A stretch of DNA of 64,000 bases from BNXB01 sp031556375 (GTDB lineage Bacteria; Bacteroidota; Bacteroidia; Bacteroidales; Azobacteroidaceae). The stretch lies in the NCBI GenBank assembly GCA_031556375.1, contig JAVBTA010000007.1, forward strand, positions 1 through 64,000. Reading direction: 5' to 3'. Positions 7,158 to 15,293 of this stretch are shown piece by piece (positions within the stretch are counted from its first letter, which is position 1; each line of letters begins with the position of its first letter). The notes below the pieces were generated by a model. It searched no databases, was not told where the DNA came from, and saw only the letters and a program-made list of their open reading frames with translations. The translations under genes were made by a program, and so were the position numbers.

Positions 7158-8501
7158 ATGAAATTAAATGAACTTACAGCGATATCTCCCGTTGATGGTC
7201 GGTATCGTGATAAAGCTTTTAACCTTTCAGCATATTTCTCAGAATTCGCATTGATTAAATACCGGGTACTTGTTGAAATAGAATACTTTATCTCACTTTG
7301 TGAACTTCCGTTACCACAATTAAGCGGTACTAATAGGAAGCTTTATGAGCCCTTACGTAATATCTATCGTAACTTCTCACTTGAAGATGCACAACAGATT
7401 AAAGAAATCGAAAAAACAACTAATCACGACGTAAAAGCTGTAGAATATTTCATCAAGGAAAAATTCGATTTGCTTGGATTAGAGAATGATAAGGAATTTA
7501 TTCACTTCGGACTTACCTCACAGGATATCAACAATACATCAGTTCCATTATCTATTAAAGACGCACTGGAAAAGGATTATTATCCTCTGTTGACTGAAGT
7601 AATTGAAAACCTCAGAACAAAAGCAACTGAATGGGAGCATATTCCAATGTTGGCAAAAACACATGGCCAACCGGCCTCCCCTACCCGTCTGGGAAAAGAG
7701 GTGATGGTATTTGTAAGCCGTCTGGAGCAACAATTGAAATTATTGAAAGAAGTACCCATATCCGCTAAATTCGGTGGAGCAACAGGAAACTATAATGCCC
7801 ACCAGATTGCTTACCCGCAATACAACTGGAAAGTATTCGGAAATAAATTTGTCAACGATAAACTGGGACTTGTCCGTGAAGAATGGACGACCCAAATCTC
7901 GAACTATGACAATATGGCCGCTCTTTTCGATGCAATGAAAAGGATCAATACCATTCTGGTTGATATGGTACGTGATTTCTGGCAATATATTTCCATGGAG
8001 TACTTCAAACAAAAAATTAAAGAGGGGGAAGTCGGTTCTTCGGCTATGCCTCATAAAGTCAACCCTATTGACTTTGAAAATGCGGAAGGAAACCTCGGAA
8101 TAGCAAATGCTTTGTTTGAACATTTGTCGTTCAAACTTCCGGTTTCCCGCTTACAGCGTGACCTGACGGACTCTACGGTATTGAGAAATATCGGAACTCC
8201 GTTTGCACATACATTAATAGCTTTGCATAGCATTTTGAAGGGCTTGAACAAACTTTTATTAAATGAACGAGCCATTGGAAACGATTTGGATAATGCTTGG
8301 GCAGTAGTAGCTGAAGGGATTCAAACTATACTACGCCGTGAAGGTTATCCGAAACCCTACGAGGCCCTGAAAGCTTTGACCCGTACAAATTCACAGATTA
8401 CGGGCGAATCTATCCGGGAATTTATTGATACTTTGGATGTAAATGATGTTGTAAAAAAGGAATTAAAAACTATCACACCTCAAAATTACACCGGATTATA
8501 A
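7158..8501 (+). CDS. purB: Adenylosuccinate lyase
   Basis: The 447-residue enzyme cleaves fumarate from adenylosuccinate and from SAICAR in purine synthesis. It begins LTAISPVDGRYRDKAFNLSAYFSE, typical of the longer E. coli-like PurB. The fumarase/aspartase superfamily signature appears as GSSAMPHKVNPIDFENAEGN, the flexible loop carrying the catalytic serine. AKTHGQPASPTRLGKE holds the catalytic His region. Length is normal. It has its own promoter and is separated by 70 bases from the downstream pseudouridine synthase gene. Confidence 0.97.
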   Translation: MKLNELTAISPVDGRYRDKAFNLSAYFSEFALIKYRVLVEIEYFISLCELPLPQLSGTNRKLYEPLRNIYRNFSLEDAQQIKEIEKTTNHDVKAVEYFIKEKFDLLGLENDKEFIHFGLTSQDINNTSVPLSIKDALEKDYYPLLTEVIENLRTKATEWEHIPMLAKTHGQPASPTRLGKEVMVFVSRLEQQLKLLKEVPISAKFGGATGNYNAHQIAYPQYNWKVFGNKFVNDKLGLVREEWTTQISNYDNMAALFDAMKRINTILVDMVRDFWQYISMEYFKQKIKEGEVGSSAMPHKVNPIDFENAEGNLGIANALFEHLSFKLPVSRLQRDLTDSTVLRNIGTPFAHTLIALHSILKGLNKLLLNERAIGNDLDNAWAVVAEGIQTILRREGYPKPYEALKALTRTNSQITGESIREFIDTLDVNDVVKKELKTITPQNYTGL

Positions 8502-8523
8502 ATATTCACGTGAAAATACTATC

Positions 8524-8539
8524 GTAACCGTGAGGTTAC
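8524..8539 (+). promoter_or_regulatory. GNRA-capped hairpin upstream of the pseudouridine synthase gene
   Basis: GTAACC and GGTTAC close a GTGA loop, a GNRA-type tetraloop, 32 bases before the start codon at 8572. It is a small but clean RNA hairpin; no poly-T follows, so it is not a terminator. Confidence 0.35.
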
Positions 8540-8571
8540 ACAGTCTAAAACAATTTTAATTCATCAAAACA

Positions 8572-10113
8572 ATGACTACAGAAAGAGACGAGGAATGGAA
8601 ACCTCGCAGTTATGAAAGAAAAAGCGATGACGGACAAAGTCGCGAGAGAAGACCATATCAAAATTATGGCAGTGATGAACAACGGTCATACAATCGTCCG
8701 TATGGAAACCAAGGTGGAAATTACGAACGCCGCCAGGGAACACAAGGAAGTTATTCCAGACCTTCAGGAAATTATTCCAGACCAGGTGGAAACTATTCCA
8801 GACAAGACGGAGGTAACTACTCCAGATCGGAAGGTGGCTATGAACGACGCGAAAACAGTTACGGACAAAGACCTCAAAGACCATACGACAACTCACAAAG
8901 ATCGTACGGAAATCAGGACTCTTCATCTGAAGGAGACGGAACTGTAAAAAAACGCAGAGCAAGAATCGGAGATGCGACATCATCTCCAAGAACCTCAGGT
9001 TATGGTGATCGCCAGCAAGGTGGTTACGGTGATCGTCAACAAGGCGGTTATGGTGATCGTCAACAAGGCGGATACGGAAACCGTCAGGGTGGTTATGGTG
9101 ACCGTCAACAAAGCGGTGGATATGGTAACCGTCAAGGTGGTTACGGAGACCGTCAACAAGGCGGTGGATATGGTAATCGCCAGCAAAGTGGTGGTTATGG
9201 TAACCGTCAGCAAGGTGGTTATGGTAATCGCCAGCAAGGTGGATACGGCAATCGCCAGCAAGGTGGCGGATATGGTAATCGTCAAGGCGGTGGACAACGT
9301 TCATTTCAAAGGTCAGGAAGCGGTAATTACGATCCGAATTCTAAATACAGCTTCCAAAAACAACTTAAATACCGCGAAGAAAATTTTGATCCGAACGAAC
9401 CTTTACGCTTGAATAAATACCTTGCAAATGCAGGTATTTGTTCCCGTCGTGAAGCCGATGAATTTATTCAAGCAGGAGTAGTAAAGGTGAATGGAGAAGT
9501 TGTGAGCGAGTTGGGAACAAAAGTAAAACGTGCCGATGTAGTAATGTTCCACGATCAACCAGTACAATTGGAGCATAAAATCTATGTATTGCTTAATAAA
9601 CCTAAAAATTGCGTTACAACTGCAGATGATCCACAAGAACGTCTTACAGTTATGGATCTGGTAAAAAATGCCTGCCGTGAACGTATTTTCCCGGTTGGAC
9701 GTCTCGACAGAAACACTACCGGTGTATTATTACTTACAAACGACGGAGATTTGGCCTCCAAGCTGACTCATCCTAAGTTCTTGAAAAAGAAAATATACCA
9801 TGTATGGTTGGACAAAGATGTTCAGATCGACGACATGCAAAAAATGGCAGAAGGTATTGAACTGGAAGATGGTGAAATCCATGCAGATGCTATCAGCTAC
9901 GTAACAGAAACAGATAAAGACCAGGTAGGTATCGAAATTCATTCCGGACGTAACCGTATCGTTCGTAGAATGTTCGAAAGTCTTGGTTATCACGTTACAA
10001 AACTTGATCGTGTATATTTTGCAGGATTGACCAAGAAAAACCTGAAACGCGGACAATGGCGTTATTTGAGCGAAAAAGAAGTAAGTATGCTCAGAATGGG
10101 AGCTTTTGATTAA
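8572..10113 (+). CDS. RsuA/RluB-type pseudouridine synthase with long low-complexity N-terminus
   Basis: The 513-residue protein joins two parts. Residues 1 to about 265 are low complexity, rich in Gly, Arg, Gln, Tyr and Ser; residues 143-243 hold 12 tandem YG[DN]RQ(Q)GG-type units. The folded part starts near 277 with an S4 RNA-binding domain (LRLNKYLANAGICSRREADEF), then the synthase domain with PVGRLDRNTTGVLLLTNDGD, where Asp379 is the likely catalytic residue. It isomerises a uridine in rRNA, most likely 23S as RluB does; the exact site is not readable. The arginine-rich repeat resembles RGG-type RNA-binding regions. Gene size is about twice that of E. coli RsuA or RluB. Confidence 0.9.
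   Translation: MTTERDEEWKPRSYERKSDDGQSRERRPYQNYGSDEQRSYNRPYGNQGGNYERRQGTQGSYSRPSGNYSRPGGNYSRQDGGNYSRSEGGYERRENSYGQRPQRPYDNSQRSYGNQDSSSEGDGTVKKRRARIGDATSSPRTSGYGDRQQGGYGDRQQGGYGDRQQGGYGNRQGGYGDRQQSGGYGNRQGGYGDRQQGGGYGNRQQSGGYGNRQQGGYGNRQQGGYGNRQQGGGYGNRQGGGQRSFQRSGSGNYDPNSKYSFQKQLKYREENFDPNEPLRLNKYLANAGICSRREADEFIQAGVVKVNGEVVSELGTKVKRADVVMFHDQPVQLEHKIYVLLNKPKNCVTTADDPQERLTVMDLVKNACRERIFPVGRLDRNTTGVLLLTNDGDLASKLTHPKFLKKKIYHVWLDKDVQIDDMQKMAEGIELEDGEIHADAISYVTETDKDQVGIEIHSGRNRIVRRMFESLGYHVTKLDRVYFAGLTKKNLKRGQWRYLSEKEVSMLRMGAFD
8998..9300 (+). repeat. Tandem repeat encoding YG[DN]RQQGG units
   Basis: Twelve imperfect units of 21-27 bases, built on GGTTATGGTGATCGTCAACAAGG with variation at third positions and alternating GAT/AAT codons (Asp/Asn). 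All length differences are multiples of three, so reading frame is kept. The unit number may vary between strains by replication slippage. Confidence 0.9.
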
Positions 10114-10128
10114 TTCTTAATTATAAAA

Positions 10129-11517
10129 ATGAAAAGGACTAAAATAGTTGACTTGCTGAAAGGGAGTACAACCGATTCGACAATTAATGTAAAAGGCTGG
10201 GTAAGAACCCGCAGGGGAAATAAACAAGTAGCTTTTATCGCTCTTAACGATGGTTCTACAATTAATAATATCCAAATTGTGGTTGATATTGAAAAATTCG
10301 GAGAAGAATTTTTGAAACCAATTACAACGGGAGCATGTATTAATGTCGACGGATTGCTGGTTGAATCTCAAGGACAAGGACAGTCTGTTGAAATACAAGC
10401 TACTGCCATTGAAATTTACGGAACAGCAGACCCAAATACTTATCCGTTGCAGAAAAAAGGTCACTCTCTCGAATTTTTAAGAGAGATTGCACACTTGCGC
10501 CCTCGGACTAATACATTCGGAGCTGTCCTGCGTATTCGTCACCACCTGTCGTATGCTATCCACAGTTACTTTAACGAACTTGGATTTTATTATTTCCATA
10601 GTCCGATTATTACAGCTTCTGATGCAGAGGGTGCCGGAGCAATGTTCCAGGTAACTACTCTGGACATGAATAATCCTCCGAAAAACGAAGAAGGAAAGAT
10701 CGATCACACTAAAGATTTCTTTGGCAAAGCAACAAATCTTACCGTTTCCGGTCAGTTGGAGGGAGAACTAGGAGCTATGGCTTTAGGAGGAATCTATACA
10801 TTCGGACCTACTTTCCGTGCAGAAAATTCCAATACTCCACGACATTTAGCGGAATTCTGGATGATCGAACCGGAAGTTGCATTCTATGATATTAACGATA
10901 ATATGGATTTGGCGGAAAGTTTCCTCAAATACGTAATCGGCTATGCTATGGAACATTGCAAGGATGACATAGAGTTCCTTTGTAAAATGTATGATAATGA
11001 ACTAATCGACCGTTTGAATTTTGTCATACAGAACAAATTTATTCGTCTGGCATATACAGAAGGAGTTAAGATTCTTGAAAATTCAGGTAAAAAATTTGAA
11101 TTTCCTGTATATTGGGGAGCTGATTTACAATCGGAACACGAACGTTATCTGGTAGAAGAACATTTCAAATGTCCGGTAATCATGACTGATTATCCGAAAG
11201 AAATCAAGTCATTCTACATGAAACAAAACGAGGATGGCAAGACAGTACGCGGAATGGATGTATTGTTTCCGAGAATCGGTGAAATCATCGGCGGATCAGA
11301 ACGTGAATCTGATTACGATAAGCTGATGAGCCGGGTAAATGAGCTTGATATGTCAATGGATAGTTTGTGGTGGTATCTGGATACACGTAAGTTCGGTACA
11401 GCGCCACACTCCGGATTCGGGCTTGGTTTTGAACGCCTTGTGCTTTTCGTAACCGGTATGACCAATATCCGTGACGTAATCCCATTCCCAAGAACTCCAA
11501 ATAACACAGAGTTTTAA
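10129..11517 (+). CDS. asnS: Asparaginyl-tRNA synthetase
   Basis: The 462-residue class IIb synthetase has an N-terminal OB-fold anticodon domain (VKGWVRTRRGNKQVAFIALNDGS, about 20-45) and a class II catalytic core. Motif 2 is visible as TFRAENSNTPRHLAEFWMIEPE. Motif 3 is visible as GFGLGFERLVLFVTGMTNIRD. It charges tRNA-Asn directly. The length and the absence of the Asp-specific insertion fit AsnRS rather than AspRS. It starts 15 bases after the pseudouridine synthase gene and ends 15 bases before the PfkB kinase gene, so the three may be co-transcribed. Confidence 0.97.
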   Translation: MKRTKIVDLLKGSTTDSTINVKGWVRTRRGNKQVAFIALNDGSTINNIQIVVDIEKFGEEFLKPITTGACINVDGLLVESQGQGQSVEIQATAIEIYGTADPNTYPLQKKGHSLEFLREIAHLRPRTNTFGAVLRIRHHLSYAIHSYFNELGFYYFHSPIITASDAEGAGAMFQVTTLDMNNPPKNEEGKIDHTKDFFGKATNLTVSGQLEGELGAMALGGIYTFGPTFRAENSNTPRHLAEFWMIEPEVAFYDINDNMDLAESFLKYVIGYAMEHCKDDIEFLCKMYDNELIDRLNFVIQNKFIRLAYTEGVKILENSGKKFEFPVYWGADLQSEHERYLVEEHFKCPVIMTDYPKEIKSFYMKQNEDGKTVRGMDVLFPRIGEIIGGSERESDYDKLMSRVNELDMSMDSLWWYLDTRKFGTAPHSGFGLGFERLVLFVTGMTNIRDVIPFPRTPNNTEF

Positions 11518-11532
11518 TCGTATACTATTATC

Positions 11533-12432
11533 ATGCAGAAACACGACCTCTGTTGCATCGGGCATATTACGTTAGATAAGGTAGTAACACCCAAAAATAC
11601 CGTATATATGCCTGGTGGGACATCTTTCTATTGTTCCCACGCTATTCGGCACTTTAACGATATTGATTACAAACTGGTTACTTCTCTTGCAGAATCGGAA
11701 ATGAAAGCCGTTTACGATTTGAGAGATAAGGGTATAGATGTCAAAGCGATAACCAGTAAACACTCTGTTTATTTCGAAAATATATACGGAGAAAATCAGG
11801 ACAATCGAACACAACGCGTTCTGGCAAAGGCAGATCCGTTTGCGATCAATCACATTGATGATATAAACTCCAAAATTTTCCTGCTTGGAGCATTGCTTGC
11901 TGACGATTTCCCGGTTGAATTAGTGAAATATTTATCTAAGAAAGCTGATGTCGCAATAGATTGTCAGGGATATTTGCGCGAAGTACGCAATGAAAGAGTT
12001 TTTGCTATCGATTGGAGCGATAAAATAGAAGTGCTTAGCCATGTTCATTTCTTGAAAGTGAATGAAGTGGAAATGGAAGTAATCACCGGTTTTACAGACA
12101 TCAAAAAAGGTGCTAAACAGCTCTATGACTGGGGAGTTAAAGAAGTATTGGTTACTCTTGGCAGCCTGGGTTCTGTCATTTATGATGGTAAAACTTTTTA
12201 TAAAATACCGGCCTACGTTCCATCCGAAGTAGTCGATGCGACCGGGTGTGGAGATACGTACCTCACCGGTTATCTTTATCAACGCGCCAAAGGAACGGAT
12301 ATCCAGTCGGCAGGCGAGTTTGCCGCAGCTATGGCAACAATTAAGATTGAAGCTTCCGGCCCGTTTAACGGAACAAAAGAAAATGTAATTGAACGTATTA
12401 ATACCGCTCAACAACATTTGCCGGAAATTTGA
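11533..12432 (+). CDS. PfkB-family sugar/nucleoside kinase
   Basis: This 299-residue kinase belongs to the ribokinase/PfkB family. VVDATGCGDTYLTGYLYQRA near residue 240 is the second PfkB signature with the catalytic Asp before TGCGD, and GGTSFYCSHAI near the start corresponds to the first substrate-binding glycine region. It phosphorylates a small sugar, nucleoside or related alcohol with ATP; the substrate cannot be read from sequence. It is the last gene of the purB-asnS direction and is closed by a bidirectional terminator. Confidence 0.85.
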   Translation: MQKHDLCCIGHITLDKVVTPKNTVYMPGGTSFYCSHAIRHFNDIDYKLVTSLAESEMKAVYDLRDKGIDVKAITSKHSVYFENIYGENQDNRTQRVLAKADPFAINHIDDINSKIFLLGALLADDFPVELVKYLSKKADVAIDCQGYLREVRNERVFAIDWSDKIEVLSHVHFLKVNEVEMEVITGFTDIKKGAKQLYDWGVKEVLVTLGSLGSVIYDGKTFYKIPAYVPSEVVDATGCGDTYLTGYLYQRAKGTDIQSAGEFAAAMATIKIEASGPFNGTKENVIERINTAQQHLPEI

Positions 12433-12442
12433 TAAATCATAT

Positions 12443-12488
12443 AACAAAAAACTCCCGCCATTTTTGAAGATGACGGGAGTTTTTTGTT
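12443..12488. terminator. Bidirectional terminator between the PfkB kinase and MFS genes
   Basis: AACAAAAAACTCCCG (12443-12457) is the exact inverse complement of CGGGAGTTTTTTGTT (12474-12488). The A-run and T-run on either side make it functional for both converging genes. Confidence 0.9.
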
Positions 12489-12501
12489 GATATATTGATC
12501 T

Positions 12502-13710
12502 TTATTTCAAATTCTTGCAAAACGAAGCTATTGCGACAATCCCCAATCCAAATAAACCTACTACAAAATAAGCAGCCTGCATACTGATTTTATCCGATAT
12601 CATTCCTACCATTAACGGAGCAAGTAACGGACCGACAAAACTGATCCCTGACATAATGGTCAAAGCCTGTCCCACAGGAGTTTTAGCCTTGTCCCCCACT
12701 ATACTGTAAATCGTCGGAACCATACAGGAAATGCCTAGACCGATGAGCATAAAACCAAATGAATTGATTACAACTTTAATACCGACATGATCCGATACAT
12801 TGATAAAAAGAGATGAAATTATAAATCCGACAAAAATACAAGTCCCAGCTATTTGTAACACAGCACGTTTACTCCATTTTGTATAGGCCAGGTTAGTCAA
12901 CATACGACCTGTAAACATCATCACCATAAAAACCAGGAAACCTATCTGCATGGATTTAGGAGCATCAATTACCGATTGGAAATAGACGTCACTCCATTCA
13001 AACATTGTATTTTCAACAACCAAGGCCAATAACCATATGATTCCCAATTGAACCAAAAGAATTTCAGAAAATGAAAAGCTTTTCTTTTCTATTACCGGTT
13101 CTTCTTTTTGTTTTTCAGATTTCGGCTTAACTACGGGATTAAGCAAGTACTTGTAACAAAATAACACAATCAATACAGCAATAATAGTAATGAAAGTGAA
13201 GTGATAAAATGGAGTTACATTAAGATTGATCATTGCAAACCCAATTAAAGCACCAATAACAGCTGCTAGGCTCCAGGTGGCATGAAAAGTTGCAATAATC
13301 GGTTTGCCGTAAATACGCTCAACTTCAATAGCTTGTGTATTTAATGATATATCCGTCATGTTCCAGAAAGTTCCGAACAAGAATAAAACAGCTGTAAGAA
13401 AATAAACTCCCGGGACTAATCCGACGGAAAAAAGGGACAATATAAATCCCAAGATACTGATCAAGACTGTTTTCTTACTACCGATACGAGGGAAGAGAAA
13501 GCCGACAACAGGAATTGCCACAAATTTCCCAATGGGTATCATAAACATCAGGAAACCAAATGATGTCCAGTTATCTAATCCGAAAATCTCTTTGATATCC
13601 GGTAGCCGGCTGGCCCAACTGGCAAAACAAATACCCTGTGCCAGAAAAATCAGTAAAACTGCAATACGAATAGTTTTTTTAGAATGAACGGGTTGTGATA
13701 ATTGATCCAT
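12502..13710 (-). CDS. Major facilitator superfamily transporter
   Basis: The 402-residue protein has about 12 predicted transmembrane helices, with a central cytoplasmic loop rich in Lys and Glu (KPKSEKQKEEPVIEKK, near 200-215) separating two six-helix halves. The opening (IRIAVLLIFLAQGICFASWASRLPDIKE) resembles YbjJ-like and sugar-type MFS proteins. Substrate is unknown. It is third in a minus-strand run after kdsA and the NUDIX gene, 26 bases from the latter. Confidence 0.82.
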   Translation of the reverse strand: MDQLSQPVHSKKTIRIAVLLIFLAQGICFASWASRLPDIKEIFGLDNWTSFGFLMFMIPIGKFVAIPVVGFLFPRIGSKKTVLISILGFILSLFSVGLVPGVYFLTAVLFLFGTFWNMTDISLNTQAIEVERIYGKPIIATFHATWSLAAVIGALIGFAMINLNVTPFYHFTFITIIAVLIVLFCYKYLLNPVVKPKSEKQKEEPVIEKKSFSFSEILLVQLGIIWLLALVVENTMFEWSDVYFQSVIDAPKSMQIGFLVFMVMMFTGRMLTNLAYTKWSKRAVLQIAGTCIFVGFIISSLFINVSDHVGIKVVINSFGFMLIGLGISCMVPTIYSIVGDKAKTPVGQALTIMSGISFVGPLLAPLMVGMISDKISMQAAYFVVGLFGLGIVAIASFCKNLK

Positions 13711-13736
13711 AAATTATAATTATGTGTGATTTTTTT

Positions 13737-14252
13737 TTATTTAAGCCAGATCTCAATTGCTTTTTTAATGGAAGTCAAACCAAAATCAGCAGGATTAATA
13801 TCCTTTTTATCCAGAAACATTAATTCCGCGACATCATCTGCAGGATAGATATCTGAAGCTGACCAGGTGGTCTGAACAGTAAAAAACATATCAACCGTAT
13901 GTACTTCAAAACCCGAATAGGTGTATATATTCGGTAAAGAAAACATATATTTGAAGTCGTCCGGTTCCATACCTGTTTCTTCCCTGACTTCGCGTACAAT
14001 TGCCATCTCGGCTGTTTCATTCATATCGACAAATCCTCCGGGCAGATCAAGCGTTCCTTTTGCGGGTTCTTTCGCGCGACGGGCAACAAGCAACCGTCCG
14101 GATGCGTCTGTGATAAAAGCTGCTGTCGATGAGCTGGGATTGAAATAGTAAACAAAACCGCAATCCTGGCATTTTTTTGATTTGAAATTATTTTCTTCGA
14201 AATGCGAAGAACCACATTTCGGACAATATTTGAATTGATGTAATGGATGCAT
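13737..14252 (-). CDS. NUDIX hydrolase with N-terminal zinc ribbon
   Basis: A 171-residue protein. Residues 10-35 form a zinc ribbon (CPKCG ... CQDCG), and the NUDIX box is complete: GFVDMNETAEMAIVREVREE followed by TG fits GX5EX7REUXEEXGU. This N-terminal ribbon plus NUDIX order is seen in NudC-like NADH/NAD-cap pyrophosphatases, but the protein is shorter than NudC and lacks its N-terminal domain, so a general nucleoside-diphosphate-linked hydrolase is safer. It starts six bases after the kdsA stop. Confidence 0.85.
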   Translation of the reverse strand: MHPLHQFKYCPKCGSSHFEENNFKSKKCQDCGFVYYFNPSSSTAAFITDASGRLLVARRAKEPAKGTLDLPGGFVDMNETAEMAIVREVREETGMEPDDFKYMFSLPNIYTYSGFEVHTVDMFFTVQTTWSASDIYPADDVAELMFLDKKDINPADFGLTSIKKAIEIWLK

Positions 14253-14257
14253 TATAA

Positions 14258-15067
14258 TTAATTTATGATTGCTTGGCGAATTTTCAACAATTTTGCCAAT
14301 AATGGCTCCAACAAATCGAGTTGCAACATGTTGGCTCCATCCGACTTCGCTTCTAAGGGATTGGGATGTGTTTCAATAAATAAACCATCCACACCTACCG
14401 CAACCGCAGCTTTAGCTACTGTTTCTATCAACTGGGGAAGTCCTCCTGTCACACCTGATGTCTGATTGGGTTGCTGAAGAGAATGCGTTATATCCATCAC
14501 CACCGGAAAACCAAAAGATTGCATTTCTGGAATACCACGATAATCAACAATTAAATCGGTATAACCAAAAGTAGTGCCTCGTTCTGTTATCATCGCATTC
14601 GGGTTACCGGCATCCATTATTTTTTGAACGGCAAACTTCATCGCTCCAGGAGATAAAAACTGACCTTTTTTCACATTAACCACTTTTCCTGTCTGGGCAG
14701 CAGCAACTAATAAATCAGTCTGACGACAAAGAAAGGCCGGTATTTGCAATATATCAACATATTCAGCGGCACGAATCGCATCTGTTGTTTCATGAATATC
14801 CGTTACAACCGGAACATTGAATGTCTCACGAACTTTTCTCAAAATCTTCAGAGCCTTTTCATCTCCGATTCCTGTAAATGAATCTATTTTCGAACGGTTT
14901 GCCTTTTTGTACGACCCTTTAAAAACATAAGGGATTCCTAGTCTGGATGTGATTTCAGTAATCTTTTCCGCAATATCCAACGCCATTTTCTCATCTTCAA
15001 TAGCACAAGGTCCGGCCAGCAGAAAAAAAGAATTTGAAGTATTATTTCTTAAATAATCTAATGTCAT
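14258..15067 (-). CDS. kdsA: 3-deoxy-8-phosphooctulonate synthase
   Basis: The enzyme condenses phosphoenolpyruvate with arabinose 5-phosphate, the first step of KDO synthesis for lipopolysaccharide. The start MTLDYLRNNTSNSFFLLAGP at 15067 gives 269 residues, the usual length; an upstream in-frame start would add 35 non-homologous residues and overlap the promoter. Signature blocks include GPCAIEDEKMALDIAEK, FKGSYKKANRSKIDSFTG and ERGTTFGYTDLIVDYR, plus the C-terminal DGLFIETHPNPLEAKSDG. It heads the kdsA-NUDIX-MFS run. Confidence 0.96.
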   Translation of the reverse strand: MTLDYLRNNTSNSFFLLAGPCAIEDEKMALDIAEKITEITSRLGIPYVFKGSYKKANRSKIDSFTGIGDEKALKILRKVRETFNVPVVTDIHETTDAIRAAEYVDILQIPAFLCRQTDLLVAAAQTGKVVNVKKGQFLSPGAMKFAVQKIMDAGNPNAMITERGTTFGYTDLIVDYRGIPEMQSFGFPVVMDITHSLQQPNQTSGVTGGLPQLIETVAKAAVAVGVDGLFIETHPNPLEAKSDGANMLQLDLLEPLLAKLLKIRQAIIN

Positions 15068-15091
15068 TACATTATGTCTTAAAATTTTGCA

Positions 15092-15099
15092 CAAAGTTA
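15092..15099 (-). promoter_or_regulatory. -7 box for kdsA
   Basis: The minus strand reads TAACTTTG (15099-15092), 25 bases upstream of the kdsA ATG, a full TAnnTTTG match. No TTTG is seen at the expected -33 distance. The position supports the shorter kdsA start. Confidence 0.55.
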
Positions 15100-15136
15100 T
15101 TGTTTTTATTGTTATTTTCGCACCGAATTTGAGAGA

Positions 15137-15262
15137 ATTGAAAATTGAGAATCGAAGATAGGCCCGAGCCAATTGAGAATTGAGAATTATTGTTAAATAA
15201 TAATTTCATTCTCAATTGGCTAATGCCGAACGTTGTTTCTCAATTCTCAATTCTCAATTAAT
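15137..15262. repeat. Cluster of ATTGAGA-type inverted and direct repeats
   Basis: AGCCAATTGAGAAT (15167-15180) and ATTCTCAATTGGCT (15208-15221) are a perfect 14-base inverted repeat, with a nested AATTATT/AATAATT pair, making a long hairpin. Further copies of AATTGAGA appear at 15137-15152 and, inverted three times in tandem, at 15237-15260. The 16-mer TCAATTCTCAATTAAT at 15247-15262 recurs at 7091-7106. Confidence 0.75.
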
Positions 15263-15293
15263 AAAATAACTTTCAAATAATTGAGGACAAGAA

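Noticed and set aside
8998..9300. CRISPR array
   Set aside because: The repeats are contiguous, in frame and encode protein; there are no unique spacers.
8576..9304. Long open frames on both strands opposite and inside the pseudouridine synthase gene
   Set aside because: They arise from the glycine/arginine-rich repeat read in other frames; their translations are themselves simple repeats with no family resemblance.
15068..15172. N-terminal 35-residue extension of KdsA
   Set aside because: It is not conserved in KdsA, overlaps the -7 box at 15092-15099, and the shorter start gives the normal enzyme length.
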